This document shows positions 40,875-50,511 of a DNA stretch of 64,000 nucleotides, piece by piece. Origin of the DNA: Tritrichomonas musculus (Eukaryota > Parabasalia > Tritrichomonadida > Tritrichomonadidae). The stretch spans positions 620,001 to 684,000 of the forward strand of contig JAPFFF010000006.1 in the NCBI GenBank assembly GCA_039105265.1, written 5' to 3'. Position 1 is the first letter of the stretch. Every line of letters starts with the position of its first letter. The position numbers were made by a program, and so were the translations under genes. The notes below the pieces were generated by a model. The model did no database searches. It was not told the origin of the DNA and saw nothing but the letters and a program-made list of their open reading frames with translations.

Positions 40875-43319
40875 ATGTCCAGCTTTATTGAATCAGAAGA
40901 ACGAAATGATATTCCACTTCTTAGAGATCTTCTTAACAGTAATTATCCAAACGAAAGAAAAGATGCTGTTAGAAGAGTAGTTGCACGAATGAGAGCTGGA
41001 GAAAAAGTTCAAGATTTATTTTCAGATATGCTGCGTTGTGCAAAAACAGATGACCTCGAACTTAAAAAACTTGTGTATCTTTATCTTGTACATTACTCAT
41101 CAGATGAACCTGAACAAGCAATAATGGCTGTTAATACATTTGTTCAAGATTCAATGGTTGATAATCCACTCATTCGCGCTTTGGCTGTACGTACAATGTG
41201 TCGTATTAAATTAGAGAGTGTTGCAGAACATATGATTGTTCCTTTGAAAAAGTGCCTTAAAGATGATAATCCATATGTCAGAAAAACAGCTGCATTTGGT
41301 GCCGCAAAGCTATATGAAGTAATTCCTGAAGCAGTAGAGAATGCAGGTATTTTTCCTGACTTGCTTGCTCTTTTACACGATGAGAACCCAATGGTAGTTT
41401 CAAACACTACTGAAGCATTATTTGAAATTAATGAACGACGGACAACACCCATTTTCAAATTAACTTCCGATACACTTACACCAATTATTGCAGCTCTTGC
41501 ATCATCTAGCGAATGGTGCCAAATTATGCTATTAGATGCACTTGCTAGATATAAACCAACATCTAGTGAAGATGCGTCATTTCTTATCGATCGACTTATA
41601 CCAATGTTGAAAAATTCTAATCCAGCTGTCGTTGTTGGCTCGTTTAAGTGCATATTTTTATTTATGGAATATGATCAACGAAACCCAGCTGAAATTTTCC
41701 CTGTTGTTATACCTCCATTTATTACTCTTGTTACATCAGCAGAGTTTGAAATACAATATATTGTGCTTCGAACTTTATCTCTTTTTGTTCACAAATATCC
41801 AAGAGCATTATCAAAAGAAATACGCGTTTTCTTCTGTAAATACAATGACCCATCTTATGTTAAAATGGAAAAATTAGATATTATTGTTACAATATGCAAC
41901 GAAAATACAGCACAACCAGTTCTTGATGAACTAAACGAATATTGCAATTCTGTTGATGTTGCTTTCGTTCGTAAGTCAGTCAGATGTATTGGACAAATTG
42001 CAATCAAAATCACAGATGCAGCACCTCGTTGTGTTGATATATTAGTAGCTTTAATTGATGGAAGAGCTGAATATGCTATTGAAGAAGCAGTAGTTGTTAT
42101 GTCTGACATACTTCGTCGTTTCCCAGGCTCATTCGAATCTGTTATTTCAGCAGTTTGCAAGAACTTCGAACAAATACAAGATCCACGTGCTAAATCATCA
42201 GCCATATGGATACTTGGTGAATATTGCCATATAATCAGTGGTGTTGATGTTGTACTCGATACATTTCTTGATACTTTTCATGATGAACAACCATCTGTTC
42301 AACTTCAAATATTAACAGCATTAGTCAAACTCTTCCTTTTCAAACCAGATCAAACACGTGATCTTCTTCAATTTGTTCTTAATGAAGCAACAAAAGGAAC
42401 AACGTCTCCAGATGTTAGAAATAGAGCATATATCTATTGGCGTCTTTTAAGTACATCAAACGAGCAAGCTAAATTAGTAGTCAATTTTCCAAAAAGCGCT
42501 ATCGAACACTCTGGAGTTAAATTTGACGATACCGTTCTTTCTGAATTAATTAGAAACATGGGTTCAGTTTCAGGTGTTCTTCACATTGTCCCCTCTGATT
42601 TTGTTCACAGATCGAGTTATCAAAATGATACAGATTATCTCATTGAAGATCTTCAACGAAGAAATTGGCGTAGGCTTCAACTTGTTACACAAGGTGGAAA
42701 TTCTAATATACCAATTGAATTTTATGTTGATTGGGAAATGACTTCAATGTTCGTTAGAATTGTCAATAAAGCACCACAACCACTTTCTGATTTAGCCATT
42801 GCCATTAATAAAAATCCAATCGGAATGACATTTGCCAATATTCCAAAATTCCCCCAACAAATATCTCCTAATGAATCTACTGAAATAGAAATACCCGTCA
42901 CATATAGCAATGATAAAATGGGCAATTTTGAAAATGGCGCAATTGATATTGCATTGAAAACAAACTTCGGAACCGTTTTCTCCAAAACTCTCATTCCTGC
43001 TTCATGCGTGACTCTTGAGGCTGGAAGAATTGAAAGTGAAGAATTTAAGAATGGATGGGCATCAATTACACAGAGTTTCTCTGTTGATTTAGGCGATACT
43101 CGAATAGCATCAGATAATATTCTTAGAGATAGAAATGTTTTTATTCACGGTAAAAATCAGAATAAAACTTATGCCTCTTTTATGGTTCCACCAAATAATA
43201 TCGTGTACTTAGAATTAATCGAAGAACCCACAAGAACTGTTGTTAACTTCAAAACTAATAATCAAAATCAATTTACTTATATCAAATTGAATTTACCTTT
43301 TCTTTTGCAATCTCAATGA
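40875..43319 (+). CDS. AP-1/AP-2 type beta-adaptin (adaptor complex large subunit)
   Basis: An 814-residue protein. Residues 1 to about 560 are HEAT/ARM repeats typical of the beta trunk: ERKDAVRRVVARMRAGEKVQ, then DLELKKLVYLYLVHYSSDEP, NPLIRALAVRTMCRI and DDNPYVRKTAAFGAAKLYEV. Residues about 600-814 form the C-terminal appendage (YVDWEMTSMFVRIVNKAPQP onward). The hinge is short and I see no LLNLD-type clathrin box, so clathrin binding may be absent or use another motif. With alpha/gamma, mu and sigma subunits it would sort membrane cargo at the Golgi/endosome or plasma membrane. AP-1 versus AP-2 cannot be told by eye; many protists use one beta for both. Confidence 0.92.
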   Translation: MSSFIESEERNDIPLLRDLLNSNYPNERKDAVRRVVARMRAGEKVQDLFSDMLRCAKTDDLELKKLVYLYLVHYSSDEPEQAIMAVNTFVQDSMVDNPLIRALAVRTMCRIKLESVAEHMIVPLKKCLKDDNPYVRKTAAFGAAKLYEVIPEAVENAGIFPDLLALLHDENPMVVSNTTEALFEINERRTTPIFKLTSDTLTPIIAALASSSEWCQIMLLDALARYKPTSSEDASFLIDRLIPMLKNSNPAVVVGSFKCIFLFMEYDQRNPAEIFPVVIPPFITLVTSAEFEIQYIVLRTLSLFVHKYPRALSKEIRVFFCKYNDPSYVKMEKLDIIVTICNENTAQPVLDELNEYCNSVDVAFVRKSVRCIGQIAIKITDAAPRCVDILVALIDGRAEYAIEEAVVVMSDILRRFPGSFESVISAVCKNFEQIQDPRAKSSAIWILGEYCHIISGVDVVLDTFLDTFHDEQPSVQLQILTALVKLFLFKPDQTRDLLQFVLNEATKGTTSPDVRNRAYIYWRLLSTSNEQAKLVVNFPKSAIEHSGVKFDDTVLSELIRNMGSVSGVLHIVPSDFVHRSSYQNDTDYLIEDLQRRNWRRLQLVTQGGNSNIPIEFYVDWEMTSMFVRIVNKAPQPLSDLAIAINKNPIGMTFANIPKFPQQISPNESTEIEIPVTYSNDKMGNFENGAIDIALKTNFGTVFSKTLIPASCVTLEAGRIESEEFKNGWASITQSFSVDLGDTRIASDNILRDRNVFIHGKNQNKTYASFMVPPNNIVYLELIEEPTRTVVNFKTNNQNQFTYIKLNLPFLLQSQ

Positions 43320-43719
43320 TAGTATTAAAATGATCGTATTTATATTAAACTTTTACAAATATGTCTTTTTTACTCTCCTTTTTTTTTTTTTTTTTTTCAT
43401 ACATTAGTCATTTTAATCTTTTAGATTGTTAAAAAATAAGGTTATAATACATTTTATCTAATTATAAGTACACGATATTATTTGAATATTCGAAACAACT
43501 GCTATACATTTAACTCAACTTTGAAGTTTTGTTTTTAGAAAAACAAATACTTTATATAAAAATTAATAAGCAAGAAAAAGACAAAAAATTGATTTCAAAT
43601 CATATATTTCGATATTTCGATTTATGCAAAGGAAAACAATATATAAAATCATATAATTGATATACATATATAAATAAATAACAATAATTAATATATTATA
43701 ATAATTCGAAATGTTAGAG
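43320..43719. other. Convergent intergenic gap with T run
   Basis: AT-rich 3' flank between converging genes, with a T run of about 19 near 43380. No gene seen. Confidence 0.5.
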
Positions 43720-44592
43720 TCAAATAGTAGGAAAAATAACTTGCACGGAATCATTTCTATTATTCGGGAAATGACGACAGTATTCGTCAAGAGACCATTC
43801 AAAACCAGTCATCGCTGGGTACCTTGGTATATAATATCTGAATTTTCCTGATCCAAACACTTGCCTGACATTTTCTTCTCTACCTATATCATATTTCTTA
43901 TATTCACCATTTGATTCTTCTATAATTGTTGTATTATCATGGAGTCTTTTCATGATATTGGAATTAAAACCAAGTAAAGCAAAAAAAGAAATAATAAGAG
44001 CAAAGCTTGCTAACATATTAAATATTTTTTCTTCTTTCGATTGCGTGATACATGAATAAATTGCTGTGGCTATTATATGAAAAACAATTTCAATGCTTGC
44101 CCATTGAAGCATAACAATAAATGGTTGCTGATTCCATAAAGCAATACATGTTCCAATTGATGGGCAATGATGGTCCATTTTCAGATGGCAGCGACCGCAG
44201 ACATGACAATGATGAGCACGAGGTGGTTTTGGGAGACCGCATTTAGTACATCTAGGCAATGAATCAAGAAAACTTTGAGTTATAAAATTATCTCGATCTT
44301 TATAGCGACGAATTGATTCTTTTGTAGTTCCAGGATCCCCTAAAATAGTATATCCCAAAGAAATTATAACCATTAGAGAGGGAAAAATTAAAATCGCCAT
44401 ACTAATGAAATATTGTTTGCGTATTAAACCATCAGCACTTGCCTTATATTGTTTGTAATATGTTTTCATTATATAGTAGGCAGAACAAACAAAAGAAAGG
44501 AAAAAAATTAGAAAAGGACCGAAAAACCTCATGAAATAAAAATAAAATTTGGTAAATTTACTTCGTGGTTTTGGGATACCAGCTACCAACAT
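43720..44592 (-). CDS. DHHC-type protein S-palmitoyltransferase
   Basis: A 290-residue protein with four predicted membrane helices (about 22-44, 61-84, 153-175 and 186-206). Between helices 2 and 3 is the DHHC cysteine-rich domain: CTKCGLPKPPRAHHCHVCGR, then CHLKMDHHCPSIGTCIALWN. Catalytic Cys143 sits in D140-H-H-C143. The DPG motif after helix 2 (LGDPGT) and a TTxE-like motif near the C-terminus (NTTIIEES) are also present. The enzyme transfers palmitate to cysteines of membrane-associated proteins, probably in Golgi or endosomal membranes. The usual CPW after DHHC reads CPS here, a minor departure. Confidence 0.93.
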   Translation of the reverse strand: MLVAGIPKPRSKFTKFYFYFMRFFGPFLIFFLSFVCSAYYIMKTYYKQYKASADGLIRKQYFISMAILIFPSLMVIISLGYTILGDPGTTKESIRRYKDRDNFITQSFLDSLPRCTKCGLPKPPRAHHCHVCGRCHLKMDHHCPSIGTCIALWNQQPFIVMLQWASIEIVFHIIATAIYSCITQSKEEKIFNMLASFALIISFFALLGFNSNIMKRLHDNTTIIEESNGEYKKYDIGREENVRQVFGSGKFRYYIPRYPAMTGFEWSLDEYCRHFPNNRNDSVQVIFPTI

Positions 44593-44824
44593 TTATAATT
44601 GACTTTTTGAAAAATTTAGCATCTTTTAAATCATGCGAAAAGATTCTCAAAACATAAATACCATTGCTTAAATTAATAAAATATTTTTGATCAGCAATTT
44701 AGTATCATAATTTTGTTTTATATCATAATTATAAAATTTTTTTATCTGAGATAAATATGTTTTAAGTTTACTTTTCGTTCAATAGAGAAGATTTTGACTT
44801 GTTTTTCTTTCAAAACAAAAAATT

Positions 44825-47800
44825 ATGGAATCAACAGAGAATCAACACAAAATTTATGTATTTTATCAAAACAACAGTATAAATATTCAAGAATTTCATG
44901 ATGATTCCATTTTTTCGCGCATATCAGTTCAAGAATATACAGAAAAATCAGCCGAAAGCTTAATACTTAAATACAATGAAATTAATGTTAGTAAAAGCAG
45001 TTCACAAATTTATATTTACGATTTACAAAATCAAATTGAAGAATTATGGAAAAACGCCTTTCAAAATCGGAAATCATCTGCTTCACTTAGCAACAAATTT
45101 TCACAAATTAAAGCTTTTTTTCGATATTTCGAAAAAATAAATTTTAAAAATATTAATGTTGCCAATATAAATAGTATTAGCAAATCATACAATCAGTTGA
45201 CAGACTACATAACGACTACATGCGATGTAAGTGTGAATCACAAAAATATTATTGATCTTATTGATAATTTAATTTTTAATTTTGACATGATCATTAATTT
45301 TATTATGCTTTTAAAATCAAAAGAAATGGAGTTTTTTCGTATAATAAATAACATTACAATCTTATTTAACAATTTATATTCAAAAAATAATCATTTGTTA
45401 TACAAATTAGAATCTTGCTTTCTTGATCAAAATCTTAATCCATTTCTTGTTTTTATTCAAAATCAAAACCATCAAAACATTGAAAAAGAACAAAGAGAAC
45501 AAATAAGTGAAGTTTATTTAGCATTTATCAGTCAATTTCACGCAATTATAATTGAAAAGATTTCAAAATATAGAAATGATCAAAGTAATGAATCAAATAA
45601 CAAGCAAAGTCAACATTTATTTGATATTAATGATTTTATCGAAACTGAGATTAACAGTTTTTTCAGCAAAACATGCAATATTTTAGTTAATAGTTTTAAT
45701 ACTAATATATATAAAATTTTTGATAATAATTTTTCTAATTTAACAGGATCAAACGAAACAAATCAAAATATATCCAATATTAATTTCATGATCCCAATTT
45801 TTTCATTCGATCATTTTTCGAGATTAGTTACCAAGAATTTAAAATCTGAAAACCCATATTCCGATTTTTTCCCAATTTGGTTCTATTTTTTAGCCGAAGA
45901 GCTTTTAGATATTCATTTACAAAACATTTTTTATGGCAATCTTACCAAAGACGATATTTGCATTTATTATAATGAAGAGGCAAATGCATTCATCCCATCT
46001 ATTAAATTATTGTATTCTTTTGACAATAAAATTAAAAAAAATAAAGAAAATTTAAAAAATAGTGAAAAAAGTATAAATGATTACCAGAGAGATGACGTTA
46101 ATCAATTTATTAAAATAATTTTGTCAGAAAGGCCTTCTGCTAGTTTATCTAACCAGATTAGAGATTTACAAACGATTAAAGATATAGTTTCAAAACTACG
46201 CAAAATGAATGATGAAAATGTAAATAACCAAATGCTTGAAATTTATAAAAAAGTTTCTAATAGCTTTTTCTATCATGAAATCGAAGAACCAAAATTTACT
46301 CATTATATATGTATATCAAATGGAATTGAACTATGTTTAGAGAACAAAGATGATTATTTTTTTAATTTACTACAAATTGTGAAACATCACTCATTCCAAG
46401 AGAGTTCATCAATTTTAAATATTATTAAATTAATATTTCAGTTATATTCAGAATACAATGGAAATCTATCAGATACATTACAATTATTTATAAGTATTTT
46501 GAATGAAAGCCACTTTTTTGAATCAAATCATCAATTACAGCCAAATCAAGATTCAATAATTTCTATTTTTGATGATATTCAAAAGCAAAAAAAATATTTT
46601 TATTTTGATCTTCTTTTCAAGATTATTCTTGAAAATATTCTTGACCAGAATGTTTTTGTTAATCAGACACAAAAAAATATTAATACCAAAGATGAAGATG
46701 ATGATGATGAAGATGATACTACTGATAAAGACAAAATTGAAGAAATCAAAAGTTCCTATACTTATGGAGACTTTTCAACAACTTTATCTTATGACAAAAA
46801 TTTATTTTTTATTCTTGAAATTAATTACAATATTGAAGATGCCAAAAAAAATCAAAAAGTAATCGAGAATGAGAAAAAAATTTTTGGAGAGAAAATTTCT
46901 AAATTTGTTATTCATAAAGCTGATATAAAAGAAAAAGATAGTACGATTTATATTCCTTATTTTCCATCCGAAACATTAAATTCATATAATATTTCAAGTT
47001 ATATGAGTTTAGAACAAAAAGTTGTAAGAAGAAGTGAATTTACATTGGTTGATAAAGTTGTAATTATTCTTGAAATCGCAACAGCGTTGAAAGATTTACA
47101 TTCACATAATATATATCATGGATATCTTTGTAGCCAATATATCTTCATTAATTCAAGTAAAGATGCTTATCTTGGAGGTTTCTCATATAATCAAAATGTT
47201 GAAAAAAATCAGACTAAGCTCACTGGCCCTGTTTACTATCGTGCACCAGAATTTCAGTCCCAAAGCGATTCCCAAAATAAAGACAAAGATAACGAAGATG
47301 AGACAGAAGAATACATGATAAGACAACAAAAAAATGACATTTATTCGTTCGGTGTATTAATTCATGAAATTATCACAGAAACGTCATTAGAGATAAGAAT
47401 GGGGAATAGACCAAGAGAAGAACGTTTAAATATATTAGGAGGAAACCGCAACCCGCAACCCGAAGTAACTGAAGCAACCGATGAAAATAAAAAAAAATTA
47501 AAACCTCCTTTCAAAGGAACTTCATTTGAATTCTTATTTTCAGGATCAAACAATGACATCTTTAAAGATGACTGGATAGATGAACGTGGAGATACTGTGC
47601 TTGGATTTAAAGAAATCATTGAAAAATGCATGAAAATAGATAGCAATGAACGTTATTCATCGTTCAAAGAACTGATTGGATGCATTGAAGCATTACCAAT
47701 TTACATTAAGAACAAAGAAGAAATTGAATTTCGTATTAAACATGCGAGAGATGCACGCGAATATCAATGCACGATCTCAGATCTTGTCGAAAGTTACTAT

Positions 47801-49402
47801 CGTGGCTATACTAACTCTAAAGATGACATTGAACAATTTCTTGCGAAATATTTGAATAAATGCTTCCCAGAACAAGAACGTTCAATTCAAATTTTGGGTG
47901 ATACTATCAAAACCATATTCGAAGGTTTCAAAATAAAAAATGATGAAGATTATTCTCAACATTTTGAGGATCTTTTTAATTTGGTCATAAATCAATTCTA
48001 TAATAAAAAACTTAACAAAAATCAATCAGTTGTTGATGAAGAAGATTATTTGCTTAAATTGTCAAGAGAAGCAAATTTCGACGAAGAAGAAGGAAGAGAA
48101 ATCGTCATTCCAGTTTGTTCACTTGGAAGTTTTATTGAAAACAATGGAAATAGAATTGAAGAAGGATATTCACTGACTTTTCTGTATTTCATTGCGAAAG
48201 ATCTTTCATTAATTCACTCGAATAATCTTTATCATGGAGAAGTGAGAGCAGATCACATTGGACTTTATTACAACCATGAAACACGAACACTGATTCCATC
48301 AGTCATTTTATATTATTCTTATTACAAAAACAACCAAAACAGCATGAACGACATGAATTCCAAAAAGAGAATTCCAAGTAAAATGTATAGTTCAGAAGAA
48401 CTTGTTTCAAAAGAACAACGAAAGGACATCAAAAACTTTAAAAATATTGCAGAAAAACTTGGAATTCCACCCACAATTCTTTCCAAAATTCAAGAATCAG
48501 AAACAATGAATGAAATTGTCTATCATTTATATAATTTCATCAGAAATAATTCAAACGACAAGCAACTGGAAATATTTGAAAGAAACTATTCAAGCTGTAG
48601 CTATTCGTCATTTGTGATAACATATCCAATCATTGAAGAAGTTTTCCATCACATCGAAGACAACGATTATTCATTTGAAGGATTGGCGATTGATTTTGAG
48701 AACATCTATCAAATGATGAACGGATTACTTGACAACATTGAAAGTCATCCCGAAAACTCAATTAAAGCCAACCTTCCACCATTTATTACGAGCACGAATA
48801 CTACTCAGACGGTAGACAAAATCACAAATCTAATTGAAAATATAAAATGCAAGACGACAATCATATTTAAAGATTTGCTAGATTTTTCAACCAATAATAT
48901 TGAACCAGACTTATATATAGAAAATATTAACGGATTATTCAAAGTTGTTTCAATAAAACAAGATCCCGTTAAAGAATTTAATAAGATCGAACAAACTTCA
49001 GATAATTTATTTAGAATATTGACCGGGATTAGAGAAATTCCAGATAAAAAATGGTTTTATAAGCCTGTTGATAGAAAATTAGATATTTGTGACTTATGTT
49101 TAAGAAGTTGCGAATTTCTTATTAGAAGATATATTTTCAATTTAAATCCAATTCTAAAATATACCTTACATATTAAAATTAAAAACAAAAAAAATTCGAA
49201 ATATCAAGATAATGATCAAATCAAAGAATTAGATATAAAAAATATAGCATATAAAATCGGAATTAAAAAAGAAAGCATAACATCAAATAATGGCGCCGTT
49301 ATTATACAAATTGATTCAATTCAACCAAGAATACCAAAAAGTCAAACTGATCTAAATCAAAACCCTATTGAAAACTCCAATCAAACTCCAAATACTAACT
49401 AG
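44825..49402 (+). CDS. Giant tandem pseudokinase protein, paralogue 1
   Basis: 1525 residues, first of three paralogues. The N-terminal about 300 residues are helical and include SCFLDQNLNPFLVF (197 on), shared with the others. Three kinase-like modules follow. Module A (about 330-440) has FYGNLTKDDICIYYN near 369. Module B (about 660-960) has a catalytic loop LHSHNIYHGYLCSQYIFINS with H765, LGG (783-785) where DFG is expected, YYRAPE (804-809) and DIYSFGVLIHE from D838. Module C (about 1040-1290) has LYHGEVRADHIGLYYN with H1137. The HRD Asp and DFG Asp are absent in all, so they should be inactive binding modules. Module B is followed by a conserved linker (IEFRIKHARDAREYQCTISD). The C-terminal tail is unique and polar. 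No membrane segment is seen. Confidence 0.75.
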   Translation: MESTENQHKIYVFYQNNSINIQEFHDDSIFSRISVQEYTEKSAESLILKYNEINVSKSSSQIYIYDLQNQIEELWKNAFQNRKSSASLSNKFSQIKAFFRYFEKINFKNINVANINSISKSYNQLTDYITTTCDVSVNHKNIIDLIDNLIFNFDMIINFIMLLKSKEMEFFRIINNITILFNNLYSKNNHLLYKLESCFLDQNLNPFLVFIQNQNHQNIEKEQREQISEVYLAFISQFHAIIIEKISKYRNDQSNESNNKQSQHLFDINDFIETEINSFFSKTCNILVNSFNTNIYKIFDNNFSNLTGSNETNQNISNINFMIPIFSFDHFSRLVTKNLKSENPYSDFFPIWFYFLAEELLDIHLQNIFYGNLTKDDICIYYNEEANAFIPSIKLLYSFDNKIKKNKENLKNSEKSINDYQRDDVNQFIKIILSERPSASLSNQIRDLQTIKDIVSKLRKMNDENVNNQMLEIYKKVSNSFFYHEIEEPKFTHYICISNGIELCLENKDDYFFNLLQIVKHHSFQESSSILNIIKLIFQLYSEYNGNLSDTLQLFISILNESHFFESNHQLQPNQDSIISIFDDIQKQKKYFYFDLLFKIILENILDQNVFVNQTQKNINTKDEDDDDEDDTTDKDKIEEIKSSYTYGDFSTTLSYDKNLFFILEINYNIEDAKKNQKVIENEKKIFGEKISKFVIHKADIKEKDSTIYIPYFPSETLNSYNISSYMSLEQKVVRRSEFTLVDKVVIILEIATALKDLHSHNIYHGYLCSQYIFINSSKDAYLGGFSYNQNVEKNQTKLTGPVYYRAPEFQSQSDSQNKDKDNEDETEEYMIRQQKNDIYSFGVLIHEIITETSLEIRMGNRPREERLNILGGNRNPQPEVTEATDENKKKLKPPFKGTSFEFLFSGSNNDIFKDDWIDERGDTVLGFKEIIEKCMKIDSNERYSSFKELIGCIEALPIYIKNKEEIEFRIKHARDAREYQCTISDLVESYYRGYTNSKDDIEQFLAKYLNKCFPEQERSIQILGDTIKTIFEGFKIKNDEDYSQHFEDLFNLVINQFYNKKLNKNQSVVDEEDYLLKLSREANFDEEEGREIVIPVCSLGSFIENNGNRIEEGYSLTFLYFIAKDLSLIHSNNLYHGEVRADHIGLYYNHETRTLIPSVILYYSYYKNNQNSMNDMNSKKRIPSKMYSSEELVSKEQRKDIKNFKNIAEKLGIPPTILSKIQESETMNEIVYHLYNFIRNNSNDKQLEIFERNYSSCSYSSFVITYPIIEEVFHHIEDNDYSFEGLAIDFENIYQMMNGLLDNIESHPENSIKANLPPFITSTNTTQTVDKITNLIENIKCKTTIIFKDLLDFSTNNIEPDLYIENINGLFKVVSIKQDPVKEFNKIEQTSDNLFRILTGIREIPDKKWFYKPVDRKLDICDLCLRSCEFLIRRYIFNLNPILKYTLHIKIKNKKNSKYQDNDQIKELDIKNIAYKIGIKKESITSNNGAVIIQIDSIQPRIPKSQTDLNQNPIENSNQTPNTN

Positions 49403-49615
49403 AATATTCAAATAGATCCAGGTCGTTAGAATCAAGTTTTAAATATTCCCTGTATTATATTAAATATATACTATAATTATATTATTTGTTATGAATTGTT
49501 ATACGAAATAAAATGTATTTGTTTTAAAATAAACTAATATAATATGCACTTTTTTTTTAATTTATAAGGCAAAACTCAATTACAGAAATTTCTGTAATGT
49601 TTGCTTTAATGCGCC

Positions 49616-49647
<32 letters not shown>

Positions 49648-50511
49648 TGCGTTTCTATTATTAATCGTAAATAGATAAAGTTCATCATAGATCCAAAACT
49701 AAATATGTAATAGACGAATTGATATAAATATTTAAGATTTGCTTTTGATGAAAGCATTTCTTCAGGGAAAAAAATTATGATAACCTAAGATATTATGAAA
49801 AAAGCAACTCTATTCAGCTTTTTTTTGGACGAAAGTATCTAATAAGCTTAAATATGATCAATATTGAACTCAATTTGATATTTTTATGACTCAAAACTGG
49901 CCCAAGCGTTTGTTTCCTTCGAAATATATAATAAGTTTTATCTGATAGTTAATCAAATTAGCTGGTTTGTAAAAGAATCGGATCACACAATTTTTTTTTC
50001 TACTTTAATTCCTTTATTTTATTTAGTTTTTATTGAAAAAGTGAATAAGAAAAAACCGTTATTATTTATGTTTCAAAATAAAATTGAATTAAAATTCAGA
50101 AATCTAAAAATAAACTTAACAAATTTCAATTAAACTAATTTTTTAAAAACATATATATCTTTAAATTTCATGATTATAATATTAATTAAATCATAAATAT
50201 AATTTAAATATGTAATATAGATTAATATAAATATATAAACATAATAATTCTTTGGCAAAATTTTGGTTTCTATACCTCTTTAAAAGTATTGATTAAAGGT
50301 TGATTTTACAAAATTGTCTTAGCTCTCATTCTAATTAAATTAAAATTTATAAATTATTAAAAATATGTGAAATATATATTTATTTTTATTTTAAAAAAAA
50401 TCATTTTTAATTATTGTATCATGCAATATTGAAGAAAAATAATTTTGAATCAATCATATCATCAAAAAAAATTTTTTTTCTCATTTTAAAAATTTTCGGA
50501 TATATAAATTC
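49403..50511. other. Spacer between pseudokinase paralogues 1 and 2
   Basis: About 1.1 kb, AT-rich. It contains the perfect 20-base palindrome ATTACAGAAATTTCTGTAAT at 49579-49598 and, right after it, a T run followed by an A run flanked by ATGCGCC and ATGCG (49608-49652). No gene recognised. Confidence 0.5.
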
